From: Parasponia andersonii
Lineage: Eukaryota > Streptophyta > Magnoliopsida > Rosales > Cannabaceae
Direction of reading: 5' to 3'
Assembly: GCA_002914805.1 (NCBI GenBank)
Contig: JXTB01000114.1
Location: forward strand, 879,930 to 943,929
DNA: 64,000 bases
Shown here in pieces: positions 40,701-53,300 of the stretch. Under the pieces are notes generated by a model, which ran no database searches, was not told the origin of the DNA, and was given only the letters and a program-made list of their open reading frames with translations. The position numbers were made by a program, and so were the translations under genes. The first letter of the stretch is position 1. Each line of letters opens with the position of its first letter.

Positions 40701-41487
40701 TTACCTTATCTTTTACTTTATTTTTCACTCATCTACTACTTTTGTCTCTAATCTTTCTTCTTTTTCAATTATTTGGAATCCAATATCACTAGCTCTCAAG
40801 AAAGTCTCCACTATATTAATCTTTTTCATACCTTTTGAATTATTTTGGAGATAAAAGCTACTAATTAGTTTTGTCTATGTCTTCCACTTTGAATTATGAT
40901 CACTAATTTCTAAAGAACATTTCCATTATTATTTTCTTTTTTCTTACTTTTTGAATTATTTTAGAGACAAAATCTATCAATTAGTTTTGTCTATATTTTC
41001 CTTTTTTTTTTTTGAATTACCCACTAACTTTATCCCTTTCCTTTTCTATTCCACTAATTTAATGTTATTACTTCCCTAAAGTAAAACTTTACTACTTTTC
41101 ATCTTTTTCTACAACTTATTTCCCACTTTTAGATTGATTTGTCTACTTAATTCTTTGTATACTTAAATCCTAGCCATTTAAATTATGGAATGGTACTATT
41201 CTAGTATAACCCTTAACTTTAGGTTATAAAATGTAATAATTTTTAATGTGACATAAACAAGTCACACTCTTAATTAGCTTCTATTGATGTACATGATATA
41301 ATTTTTGTATAATCAATTTATTATTAAGGAATAACTATGGTTTTCTCACATAATAAAATTTAAAATTAAAATAATACTACACATAATTTCAAGTATTTGT
41401 GAATATAAACTTATTAAAATTCGACACTAATTTTATTAATAATAATTCTACTAAGAATGCAAGTCTAGGGATTCTTAGGGGGTTATA
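37719..41487 (-). repeat. 3' LTR of the chromovirus element, 3.77 kb
   Basis: On the minus strand it begins TATAACCCCCTAAG (decayed TG) just after the polypurine tract and ends GGATCGTTATA. Its first 2.27 kb correspond to 45208-47514. Compared with that copy, 39518-40761 is in the opposite orientation. Confidence 0.8.
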
Positions 41488-41502
41488 ATCTCTCCTACTT
41501 AT
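41488..41502 (-). other. Polypurine tract of the chromovirus element
   Basis: AAGTAGGAGAGAT on the minus strand sits directly before the 3' LTR, fixing the element's orientation. Confidence 0.6.
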
Positions 41503-42292
41503 AAAACTTTTTTCCTCGAAAATTAGTGTAATTCTGGATATTTTTCCTTTATCTCTTCTTCTCATTCCGAAGTAAGATCTTCGATCTTGTGGTTTTCACC
41601 ACAATACCTTAACTAAAGATATGGTCTTGTTTCTAAGAGCCTTTTCTTCACGAGCCAAAATCTTCATCAGTTTCTCTTTGTATGTCAAGTCCTCGTGAAC
41701 TTCAATAGGTTTATGCTTCAAGACATGTGACGGGTCTGAGATGTATTTCTTCAGCGTGGAGACATGGAATACGTTATGCACTGATACTAGTTTAGGCAGT
41801 AAAGCCAACTTATCGGGTACTTTGCCAATACGTTCTAAAATTTCGAATGGTCCGATGTATCTTGGACTCAATTTTCCTCTCTTTCCAAACCGCATTAATC
41901 CCTTTATTGGTACTATTTTTATAAAAACTGCTTCTTCCATTTGGAATTCTAATGGAGTTCTCCGCTTGTCTGCATAGCTTTCTTGTTTACTCTGAGCAAT
42001 TTCCATCCTTTTCCTAATTTTTTTTATAGCTTCAGTAGTTTCCTTTATAAAATCAGTGGTTTTTAAATGTTTCTCCCTGGGTTCAAACCAATGGATTGGG
42101 GATCTACATCTTCTTCTATAAAGTACTTCATTAGGTGCTTCCTTGATAGAGGTCTACTAGCTATTATTGTAGGAGAACTCCATCAATAGAAGTTTCTTAT
42201 TCTATTCTCCTTTAAAGTCCATGACGTATGCCCTAAGCATATCCTCTAAAGTTTGGATAGTTCACTCTAGTTACCCATCAGTTTGAGGATGG

Positions 42293-42410
42293 AGAGTCGT
42301 ACTAAAATTTAGCTTTGTACCTAAGGTTTGTTGGACTTTTCTCCAAAAAGTAGAGTCGTACTAAAATTTAGCTTTGTACCTAAGGTTTGTTGGACTTTTC
42401 TCCAAAAAGT
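42293..42410. repeat. Tandem duplication, 59-bp unit, inside gypsy pol
   Basis: The unit beginning agagtcgtactaaaattt occurs twice head to tail, nearly identical. The unit length is not a multiple of three, so it also breaks the pol frame. Confidence 0.9.
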
Positions 42411-44360
42411 CGAGATAAATCAACTGTCGCGATCAGAAATGATATTTCGTAGCATTCCATGTAGTCTGACTATCTCAGCCACATATAATTTGGCTAACTT
42501 TTCCAATGAGTAAGTGATTTTCATTAATAGAAAGTGTGCTGATTTAGTTAGTCGATCCACAATCACCCATATTGCATCCTATCTTTTTGGCGTTTTTGGT
42601 AATCCAACTACAAAATCTATAGTAATTTTCTCTCATTTCCACTCTAGAATTTCAATTAGTTGCAATTCTCCTGCAAGCTGCTTTTGTTCAATTTTGACTT
42701 TTTGACACATCAAGCACTTTTCTACATACTTAGCAACATCAATTTTCATTCCATTGTACCAAAAGTGTTCCTTTAGATCCTTATACATCTTTGTCACACT
42801 AGGATGGACAAAATAAGGGATCTCGTATGCCTCAAAAATGATCTGATTCTTCATTTTGACATCATTGGGTATGCATAATCTATAATTAAGTTTGAGAATT
42901 CCGTCAGAAGAATGACTAAACTCGGTATGTTTTCTTTCTGCAATGTCTTCCTTAATTTGTACTAAGATAGGATCAAGCTCTTAGGTTCCTTCACATTCTC
43001 AAAGATGTTTGGTTTAAGATTTAATATAAACAATTTATTTATTATTAACTCTAAACGGACGTTGTTTATATCTTCTTGTAAGAGCTTAGGTAAGGCTTTT
43101 ATTTACATTAGAGTTGAAGTCGTTTTTCTACTTAGCGCATCTTCAACCCTGTTTGTCTTATCTGGGTGGTACAATATTTTACAATCATAATCCTTCACTA
43201 ACTCAAGCATCTACACTGCCTCATGTTCAACTCTTTCTGAGTGAATATGTACTTCAAGCTTTTATGGTTGGTGTAGATTCGACATTGAGTCCCGTATAAG
43301 TAGTGTCGCCAAAGTTTGAGAGCGAATACTATAGCAGCAAGTTCTAGATAATGAGTTGGGTTGTTTTTCTTGTGTTTCTCTAGTTGTCGAGAACCATATG
43401 CCACGACCTTTTCTATTTTGCATTAGTACTACTCCTAGTCCCAGCTTCGATGCATCACTATAAATGTCGAACTGTCCTTCGTTTAATGGGATGGTAGGTA
43501 CACTGGTAAGCCTATTCTTCAACTCTTGGAAGCTTTCTTCACACTTCTCCATCCATTTGTATTTCTTCTCTTTTTTGTAAGGGCCCTGAGGGGTGCAGTG
43601 AGCTTTGAAAATCCTTCTACAAATCTTCGGTAATAGCTGGCTAATCCTAAAATGCTCCTCACTTCAGTCATGGTTTTGGGTGCTGGCCAATTGTTCACTA
43701 CTTCTATCTTCGGAGTATCTACAGCAACTCCTTCCTTTGCAACCACATGTCCTAAGAAATGGACTCGGTCTAACTAGAATTCGTACTTAGAGAATTTGCA
43801 AAGAGGTGGTGTTCCCTTAACTTCTGCAAGACGAGTTTGAGGTGTTGTTCGTGTTCCTCTCGAGACCTTGTTTTGATAAAGACTATGATAAATTTGTCTA
43901 AGTATTCCTTGAACACTCTATTAACGAGGTCTATAAATGCCACAAGAGCATTGGTTAGCCCAAAAAGCATCACTAAGAACTCATTATGCCCATATCACAT
44001 TCGAAAGGCAGACTTCAGAATATCACTCTCTTTAATTCTTAGTTAATGATAGCCTGATCACAAATCGATCTTTGAAAAAACTGCAGCTCCTTTTAGTTGA
44101 TCAAACAAGTCATCTATCCTTGGCAAAAGATATTTATTCTTTATGGTCACCTTATTCAATTCTCTATAGTCATTGTATATTCTGAATATTCCATCCTTCT
44201 TCTTCATGAATAGCATAGGTATGCCCTATGGTAAGTGACTTGGTCAGATGGAACCCTTGTCTAATAACTCTTTCAGCTGAGTTTGTAGCTCTCCAAGCTC
44301 AGCAGGTGTCATCCTATAAGGTGTTTTGGATATAGGGGCAGTATCGGGCAATAATTACAT

Positions 44361-44715
44361 CTCAAAGGAAATTTCTCACTTCGGCTATAGTTCTAGCAGA
44401 TCATTGGGAAACATATCAATGTACTCCTTGACGATGATTACATATTCGGGCCTCTTCTTTGAGATCGAATTTCCGGGTAGTAATTCGATCTCAAAGGAAA
44501 TTTCTCACTCCAATTATAGTCCTGGCAGATCATCGAGAAACACGTTAATGTACTCCTTGATGATGATTACATCTTCTGGCCTCTTCTTTGAGATCGAATT
44601 ACCAGTAATTCGATCTCAAAGGAAATTTCTTACTCTGATGGTAGTCCTAGTAGATCATCGGAAAACACGTCAATGTACTCCTTGATGATGATTATATATT
44701 CTGGCCTCTTATTTT
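44361..44715. repeat. Three-copy tandem repeat (129 and 125 bp spacing) inside gypsy pol
   Basis: The motif ctcaaaggaaatttct recurs at 44361, 44490 and 44615, with matching downstream sequence through tgtactccttga and tctggcctctt. The segment lies in the linker between protease and reverse transcriptase. Confidence 0.9.
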
Positions 44716-45207
44716 CTTCTTAACTCTTATCTAGGATATTAGCTAGATATCCCAGACACCCATTACTCAACATTCTCCTTGCTTGTATTGCTAAGATCAT
44801 CACTCAAGACTACTTCTTAGTATCTATATTATAAGTGAACTTTTCTTCTCTTAAAGGTTTAAACATGATCCTTCGACTTCTATATTTAATGTTAGCATTA
44901 TACCTTCCCAAGAAGTCTATTTCTAGAATGACATCATAATCAATCATTCCTAGGATGACTACGTTAGCATACAGTTTCCTAGTAGCTATAATTATTGGAA
45001 CATGTCTTATCCAATAATTCGTTGTCAAAGTTTCTCTTGAAGGTAGAGCTACATTTAAAGTTATAGTCATTTTATCACTATTCTGAGCTATTCTTTTGGC
45101 AAACACATGTGACACAAAATAATGCGTAGCACTAGAATCAAACAAGACATATGCATTTTGAGTGGTAATAAACAGCTGACCTATAACCACATTAGATATT
45201 CTCGTAT

Positions 45208-47514
45208 AAAACATTTAAGACTCAGTCTTGATTAAACATCAAAATTTTTGAGAAACAATGTCATGTTATATTCGTTGACTAATTTATACTTTCAACTTAG
45301 ATGGATGAGATTTAATTCTCCATAATCTTTATCATAGTGATATTTTTAATCTATTAATGATTTAGTTATTGATTTGATTAATATAATCCTAAATCAGTTA
45401 AGTTTCCTTAATTATATTTCTTTTCATTAAATACTTTGAATTATTCTTGATTAATTTCTATATTCATAATTAAGTGTTATAATATGATAAGTGAGTCAAA
45501 CACACTAATAGAAGAAAGATTAGAGACAAAAGTAGTGGATGAGGGAAAAATAAAGTAAAAGATAAGGTAACGGAGTAAGAAAGAAGATATATTAACAAAT
45601 TGGTAATAATGGTGCTTGGATTATTTGATAGAATGTAAAAGTATGTATTATTGGATACCTCCTATGGATGGCCTATAAATAGATCCTTCATTTGGCAATT
45701 CAAATCCATACTTAACCTTCCAATTACTTAGCCAAAATTATCTTCATTTTTTCCAATTATCCTTTTTCAAAAAAAACAAAAAATTCTTTCTACCTCACTT
45801 TCTTCCAAATCCACAAGAACTATAATATTTTACCCATCGACTCTAGAAATTAAGAATTATAATCAAAAGAAGAGAGTACCTAGTTTTGTAGTGGAGACGT
45901 AAAAAAGAAGATTCAAGCTTGGAAGGTAAATATTCTATCACCTTGCTTGTTATGTGTTTAAATAGATTCTAGAAAAGAATAAATGGGTAATAATATATTT
46001 GATCTACTTTAGATGTTATATAATTTATATTACGTTTAGACTTATTTTATTGATTTCTTAAGCCTCTAAATATGAATACTTCATAACAATAAAGGCTAAA
46101 TAATAATAATAATAGTAAAATCAAAATGACTAAACACAAAAGTAAAAGATTTTTAAGTGTAAGATTCTAAAATAAAATATTCATGACAATGAACCAAGAT
46201 TAATGATTTAGACTTAGATCCTTAAGAATAGATTTTTACCCATTAAAAATACTTTCCAAAAATTAAAGATGTATGCTCAAAAGTTGACAGGACTAAAATG
46301 CCAAAACTTTGAGTATTTGGATCAAAAGTGTAATTTTGATAAAATATAGGTCAAATATACGAGAAAGATATTTTAGGCAGTTTTAAGATTATATTAAAGT
46401 GTAAAAGTAAATAAAGGAAGAATCTTTAACAAAAAGATAAGCTATAACTCAATATTTACCATTAGATGGCATAAATGTAAGAAATCTTAAGATTATGGGC
46501 AAAAAAATAAATTATAAAACTTGAAATTTTGGTTTTGAAATTTCGTATAAAAATAAATAGAAAACTTTAATTTAGATCTCTAATTGGGATAAGAAAATAT
46601 TTACTTCAATTTAAGATATGAAATCAATTATAGGAAATAAATAATATATGCCTCTAATTGTATTTAGCCTAAGTTTAGAAATGAGCCTAAAAAGTGTGAT
46701 CAATGCTTAATAATATTTAGTCCAAGTATGATTTTAAATTTTAAATCTATATAGCCTTTCAATTATTTAGAATCTAATACCACTAGCTCCTAGGAAAGTC
46801 TCCACTATATTAATCTTTTTCATACCTTTTGAATTATTTTGGAGATAAAATCTACTAATTAGTTTTGTCTATATCTTCCACTTTGAATTTTGGTCACTAA
46901 TTTCCAAAAAATGTTTCTATTATCATTTTCTTTTTTCTTACCTTTTGAATTATTTTAGAGACAAACTATCAATTAGTTTTGTCTATATTTTTCTTTTTTT
47001 TTTTGAATTACCCACTAACTTTATCCCTTTCCTTTTCTATTCCATTAATTTAAAGTTATTACTTTCCTAAGATAAAATTTCACTATTTTTCATCTTTTTC
47101 TACAACTTATTTCCCACCCTTAGATTGATTTGTCTACTTAATTCTTCGTATACTTAAATCCTAACCATCCAAATTATGGCATAGTATTATTTTGGTGCAA
47201 CCATTAACTTTAGGTTATAAAATATTACAATTTTCAATGTGACATAAACATGTCATATTCTTAATTAGGTTATATTGATGTACATAATATAATCTTTGTA
47301 GAATCAATTTATTATTAAAGAAAACTAACTTAGAATTTCTAAGTTAAAATAAGGAATAACTTTGGTTTTCTCACATAACAAAATTTAACATTAAAATAAT
47401 ACTACACATATAATTTCAAGTATTTGCAAATATAGACTTATTAAAATTCGATACTAAATTTATTAATAATAATTTTAATAAGATTGCAAGTCTAGGGATT
47501 TCTAGGGGGTTACA
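45208..47514 (-). repeat. 5' LTR of the chromovirus element, truncated and partly inverted
   Basis: On the minus strand it starts TGTAACCCCCTAG at 47514. The segments 46755-47514 and 45208-45509 match the 3' LTR in the same orientation, but 45510-46754 matches it as its reverse complement. The last 1.5 kb of LTR sequence (present in the other copy at 37719-39212) is deleted together with gag. Confidence 0.85.
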
Positions 47515-47944
47515 TTTTCTATATTTAACTACGCAAATAAGTATGTTTATATAGATATGTTGGTATATATAGTATTCAACTCAGATATTTGAATATATCA
47601 TCAATATATGACAAATTTATAGGATTATATATTTAAGTATTTATCTAATTACATATACAATAGTTTTCCCGTATTTATCATAAAAGAGGAAAACATTTTT
47701 TGGTAATTAGATAAATATATAAAACATTATCCATATATATAAAAATTTGCCATATAGATTTATATCGGTCACAAAGTAGAAACGAAATCACAGGATTATA
47801 CCATACTACTGCCCAGAAACTACCAAGTGAATAAGAACAAAAAAAAGTGAAAGTAAAGCAAAAGAGAATGCAGGAAAAAGAATGATCAGGGTACATCAGA
47901 TATGATAAAAAAAGATCAGGCAAGATAAGTAGAAGACCTAATCC

Positions 47945-48195
47945 AAATCAAATTTTCAGCCAAAAAAAAAAAAAGAAGGGAACTTAGTTAACTAAAGTTA
48001 AATAACTTGAGAGAAGAAGGATGGAATGGGTAGGCTTAGTCATAAATTACAAAACAGATCTTAAATATAAAACCAATCAAATTTTTCAGCCAAATAAAAA
48101 GAAGGGAACTTAGTTAACCAAAGTTAAATAACTTGAGAGAAGAAGGATGGAATAGGTGGACTTAGTCACGAATTATAGAACAGATCTTAAGACTA
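47945..48195. repeat. Tandem duplication, about 130-bp unit
   Basis: A segment running from caaattttcagcc through gagagaagaaggatgga to cagatcttaa is present twice in direct order with small indels. Confidence 0.88.
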
Positions 48196-49815
48196 AAATC
48201 ATGATAACATTTACAACTGAGACAAATATATATAGCAAATCTCGACCTAACAACTACTGTAAACTCTAATTCTAGAAGAAAAATCAGTATGCACAATAAT
48301 TTCTGGGTAGTTAATATTTAATTCCACATAATCCAAAAATAGAAAATATTATCACCATCGCCAAATATGTTTTCAGGTGTAAAACGTAGTTAAAAAGTAG
48401 TAAAATAACAATAAATAAAAGGGAAGAAGAACCTGAAGAGGGAAAAAAAAGCTTTTTTCAAGGGGAAAAAAACAGACATCAAACCTAGATAATTCACAAA
48501 ACAAAGACATAACTAACAAAGAATAAGGATAAAATTAAAGGATATAAAGGAACTTAAGAAAAAAAGGTTAAAAACAAACAAACTAAATAAGAAGATGTCA
48601 AAAAAAATAGCAAAGTATTTTCTAATATGCACTAAAGATGAAGTAGTAAATAATCAGAGAGAATAAACGTACCAAAAAGATTGTATTAATAACTAAAACA
48701 ACAGAGCATTATTAAAATAAAAAATAAGAGCATTTAACAGAATATTGCAACAATATATAACATAGAGTACAAGAGCAAACACACAAATATTTGCAGTATA
48801 TGAATAGAACATCTAATATATATTAATGAGTACCAAAATGAAATACAGTTATTACTCACATAAACTAGAGAAAACACAACATAACAAAGTATAGTAGAGA
48901 ATAATAATGCCTGAAGAATTTCACATAGAAGCTCTTTGACCCAACTATAAGCAGTCAAAGATTTTATGAGGGACAAAGGACAAAGTAAGAGCATAATAAA
49001 AGGAGGCTCGAGAATAAACTCAGTGGGTACCAAGTGAAAAAGACAGTTATATAAGGAAAACAAGTAAGTAAGAGCACAATAATTACAGCCAAGAAAGTGA
49101 AGAGCAGAATTAAGGAGACTAAGAACAAACTCAACAGATTATACGTAAAGAAGAAAGCAAAAATAAACAAGATATAAAAGGCATAATAAGTAGGATAAGT
49201 ATTTATAGCCAGACTTCAATAAAAATAATACAAAAAGTATTCAATAAAAGTTTAACAGTAAGTAGAGGACATCGGATAAATAAATGCATTAAAGAAAAGA
49301 AAAACAAAAGGGTAAATAGGGAAACTTACTCAATAGGACATTCTATTTTTATTTTTTTTTAAATAAGGATCCTTGATTTTTCTTCCTTTTCTTAAATTGT
49401 TTATTTTCCTTTTTCCTTTTAATTTTTTCCTTTTTTCTTTTTCTGACCGGTATAGTACAAAAATATCACAGCAATATTCAATTAGTTTGCATAACCAAGA
49501 CTAGATTCATAAATGTAATTAGACATCTAGTCTAGTAGAAAAACAGATATCATGATTAGCATAAAAAAATCAACAAAAGACTATAAATATCAAAGGAAAA
49601 GAACCATGATTACATTATACTAAATTTTTCTCTCTTTTTTTTAAACAAAAATAATATCTTCAAATTGTCAGAGAATTATTAAATGAGTTGTTAGATCTTA
49701 AATCAAAAATTTAATACAAATGTACAGATCATCAAACAAGAACCACAAGAACCACAGTCCGTAATTAATATAAAAAAACTTAAGCGTGGACTTTTTTTTC
49801 GATATAGTGGTATCC

Positions 49816-49816
<1 letters not shown>

Positions 49817-49846
<30 letters not shown>
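49817..49846. repeat. (TAA)n microsatellite
   Basis: About ten tandem ATA/TAA units. Confidence 0.95.
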
Positions 49847-49848
<2 letters not shown>

Positions 49849-50339
49849 GATATGATGGTGCATTTATTCTTCAGTCTCGAGCATAAAATAACTCTTTTTT
49901 TTTAAGGAATAAAATAACTCATTTTGAGTCCTCTTTCTAATTGCACAAATATTCGAAAATATTTTAGAATACTAGTACTACACATTAATAAGGTGTGAAG
50001 TCCATTCATAAAATTCAAATGTGAGATCCCACCTCCATTGGTACTTGGGTCCAACCACCTAGACCTCTAGTATTACTCCAAAATATGTACACTACGCTGA
50101 CGCATGATCCCACTCAACTAGAAAAAAACAAAAGCACACAAGTTCAACAAAAGTAGAACCCTTCTAATTTAATACATATATATATATATATAGTAAGTGG
50201 AAACTAGAAAGCTTAGTGCTTATAATTGTTTTGCTATCCTATATAATTAGCTTTGTAGCTGGCGATCAAACTAAAGCTGGTTTGGGGGATTATGGAGCAT
50301 CGTTGAACGCCTTCTTTCCCATTTGCTTCAATGCGAGAC

Positions 50340-53300
50340 TTAGTTTCCAAAATTTGCGGCTTCCGTAGTATTATCGGCTTGAAGTACGTTTGAGCTGCCA
50401 ATAGGATTTGGGATCTCCATCTGTTGGTGTGATACCATTTCCGGAATATCAGAGGTACCCAATTCTTGCTGGTTCCGCCATTAATAAATTGCCAAAACAA
50501 AGTGCAAGTCAACAGAGTTTGAAGACAAACACACACAAGAATTAGTAAAGGTGCTGTTTGATTACAATTTTTTTTTTGTTTTTTAAAGCATAAAAATAAA
50601 AATACTTTTTCTTATTTTAATTTTTGCATTTCAAAAATAAAAATATATTTGGTAACAATGTTATACTTTTTGTTTTCTAAAATAAAAAAATAAATACATA
50701 TTTAGTAACTAGCATTTTTTACCATTGAAAGCGAAAATCAAAAGGTAGAGTAACGAAGGAAAAAAGAAAAGAGAAAGTAGGAAAAAAAAAAGTGGTATTT
50801 TTCAATATAAAACTTTAAAAGTGATATTTTTCTAAATTTTGGGAAATTTTTGAAAAAATACCAAATTTTGTAATTATATTTCGAAAAATATCACTTTTAA
50901 AATTTTTATTTTGAAAATATAACTTTTAAAATATTTAGAAAAATATCACTTTTACATGAAGCTAGAGAGATAATGACAAGAAAAATAGTGGCCAGAGAGA
51001 AAATGTTAAAGAAAAATAGTAATATGAGTCTAGATTTGTTTGAATTTTGATATTAGCATTTCTACAAAATTGTTTAAACAAATTTTGAAACTAAGAAATA
51101 TTTGTTTTTAAAATTTTGAAAATTTTGTTATCAAATTGAAAAAACGAAAAACAAAAATAATTTTACTAAACATATTTTAAAAAAATATTTCCACTTTTTT
51201 TAATAAGAAAATAAAGATACTATTTAAATAAATAAGTGGTTACCAAACAAGATACTACTACATATGTGTGACAGTGCATCAAAATTGTCAATACAATACA
51301 AGGTCAAAAAGTCTTAAGCAAATAATGAATTCGTACTTAGATCTGATAGTACTTGAGAAGGAAACTTAAACCTGAATTTGGGAGTACATATTGGATGGCA
51401 CGAGGGAAGGGAGGTGGCCAGTAGAAGTGGGATTGTAAGCCTGATGAGTCCAATCTTGAAGATGATCTCCATGATCACCACCAGCATTAATGGGGACGTG
51501 ACACTCTCCCTGCATGCTACTTGGATCCGCATTCGAGCTAGTTCCTTGCGAAAAAGGATCATAAACACTTGATGCCAAATCCCTGAAACATTATCCCCAC
51601 TAAAGATTAAAGTCAGTAAAATCTAACTAACCAAGTACTAAATCAAGATTTTCATTTAGTACTTGGTATATACATTTCTCATATGCTTATTGATGCCTTA
51701 TAACCAGGACACAAGTAAATCTCAAAATACCTAAGTTGATCCAGAGGAGCAGATGCATCGAAAATTTGGGCAATTGTATTCTCGAAAGAGGCTGGGAAAA
51801 CTTGCTGATGCTGTGAATCCATGAAACAAGATCAGATTTATGCCACTTCCATAGCTTAAAAAGGACTTTTAGACGTTTAAACTTACCGATATGCCGGATG
51901 GTTCATATGAAGATAGCTGGTTAGTCAACAATAATTCCTGTAAAACGGAAACCAGCTCATCACTTTCAATTCTCTGTTCTCCCCCAAAGTAAACCACAAG
52001 ATAAAACAAACTATTTTTTGAAATATTATATAAAACCTTTCTCTGCATGACTCTTGTTAATGTATCAACAAGATTTTTCTCACATGAATCCAGCTTTTCC
52101 ATAGATGTGATCTTTAATGGGTCAGGCTCGTACATCCTGTAAGTTAAAAAAATAAAAATAAAATCCCTTTGAAAATCACATAATAACCATAGTTATTGAT
52201 ATTTCATTCTAGAGGAAAAAATCAAATAGGATCTTATATCGATATTGATATTTCATTATAGGACCTTATCTGCTCCTCTGCCATCTGAAGCTGCTGTTGT
52301 AGTCTACCAATTTCCTGTTGGAGTTCCTAAACAAATAATTAAAAAATAAAAAAAAAAAGAAACAATGATGTAAAATAGAAAAAGGATTGGATAAAGGGAC
52401 TATAGAAGAGAGCTAATTCTACTAATTACCTCAATTTCAGAATTCACAGCAGCCGGACTTTAGTTTGTGGAAGCAAATAATTGATATCATTCAGGCAAAA
52501 GCACAAACAGTTTAGTGCACAATTAAGAGTGCTGTTTTCTTCTTTATAATTTATAAACGAAAAAAAAAAAGTAGTAAAATATTGAAATTTGGATGTAAAG
52601 AGAATGGCATACTTGGAAAATTGAAAAGCAATGTCGCTTTCACTCCTCAATTGCTGTAAGGTCCGAAGCAAATGCTGCACAGAAACACATTTATGATAAG
52701 ATTTATTAATTTATTTTTTTGTGGGAGAAAATGCTCTAAAAAAGAACTCACAACATAGCATAACATAACATGAAGATTTTAGGTACATGCCATGAAGCTA
52801 ACCTCTTTGTTTTGAATTTCACTGCCAAAGAAAAAAAAAAGATATAAACAAATTGTGGATTAAGTAATTATTAAGATTGAAATAGATTTAAACAACAAGG
52901 GAAATCCCTTAAAAGGGGTATTAATTAAGAACATACGGATGTCTTCTGTGGTCATGGAAAATTATAGCACTGCATCCAAAAAAAAACGTAGTAATATTCA
53001 TAACCAAGTTAAATATTAGCAAAACCAAATTTGAAAAAAAAAAAAAAAGAAAAGAAAAAGCAAGATAAAAATTAAAATTAAAAGGAATTTTAAGAGGTAC
53101 ATACTACTCTTTTTCTTGGTCTGGGAGATTAATGTAACGAGTAAATACATCCTCGATCCTGATCATTTTCATCATAGTATATACTTATCAAATTAGAAAG
53201 TGCGGACATAGATATTAAACCATAAACCATTAATGACAGAAAACTACAATAATTCAAGTTACGATAATTCTTCGTAGAGATTATGTAGTAAATATATTTT

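Larger units (their letters stand above)
41490..45214 (-). pseudogene. Chromovirus pol remains (PR-RT-RH-INT-chromodomain)
   Basis: Blocks from high to low coordinates: aspartic protease at 45214-44810, whose active site reads DSSATHYFVS rather than DSGATHSF; an RT segment at 43973-43770 in which the catalytic aspartates are lost (IIVFIKTR where FIDD is expected); the RT thumb with GLASYYRRFVEGFSKLTAPL (43746-43519); RNase H with DIYSDASKLGLGVVL (43552-43262) and [19 protein letters not shown] (43404-43198); an integrase zinc-finger part with CLMCQKVK (42854-42633); the integrase C-terminus with LSPRYIGPFEILERIG and HNVFHVSTLKKYI (42006-41596); and, after a frameshift, a chromodomain-like end (HKIEDLTSE, KEKYPELH) near 41580-41515. 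The element is inactive. Confidence 0.88.
37719..47514 (-). mobile_element. Dead Ty3/gypsy chromovirus-type element (Tekay/Del-like)
   Basis: The element lies on the minus strand between a 3' LTR at 37719-41487 and a shortened 5' LTR at 45208-47514. The outer flanks are ttttt (37714-37718) and ttttc (47515-47519), a probable target duplication with one change. Pol remains fill 41490-45214 in the order protease, reverse transcriptase, RNase H, integrase, chromodomain-like tail. The end of the 5' LTR, the primer site and gag are all missing, with the protease frame abutting the LTR near 45208, so one large deletion removed them. Confidence 0.85.
47515..50339. other. Region between the chromovirus element and the MADS-box gene
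   Basis: AT-rich, purine-rich on the plus strand, without a recognisable gene; minus-strand frames of up to 109 codons are hydrophobic low-complexity translations. It holds a tandem duplication at about 47945-48195, A-rich stretches at 48420-48660 and a TAA microsatellite at 49817-49846. The MADS-box 3' UTR should lie in the last few hundred bases before 50340, but I see no clear AATAAA there. Confidence 0.5.

Noticed and set aside
44361..44715. Possible CRISPR-like array
   Set aside because: Long, diverged tandem copies inside a retrotransposon gene of a plant nucleus; there are no short repeats with unique spacers.
47678..49170. Minus-strand frames of 68-109 codons rich in Phe, Leu, Cys and Tyr
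   Set aside because: They arise from purine-rich plus-strand sequence, have no conserved motif and are not supported by splice or promoter signals.
51378..51572. Plus-strand 64-codon frame and minus-strand 84-codon frame
   Set aside because: Both are alternative frames over exon 11 of the MADS-box gene.
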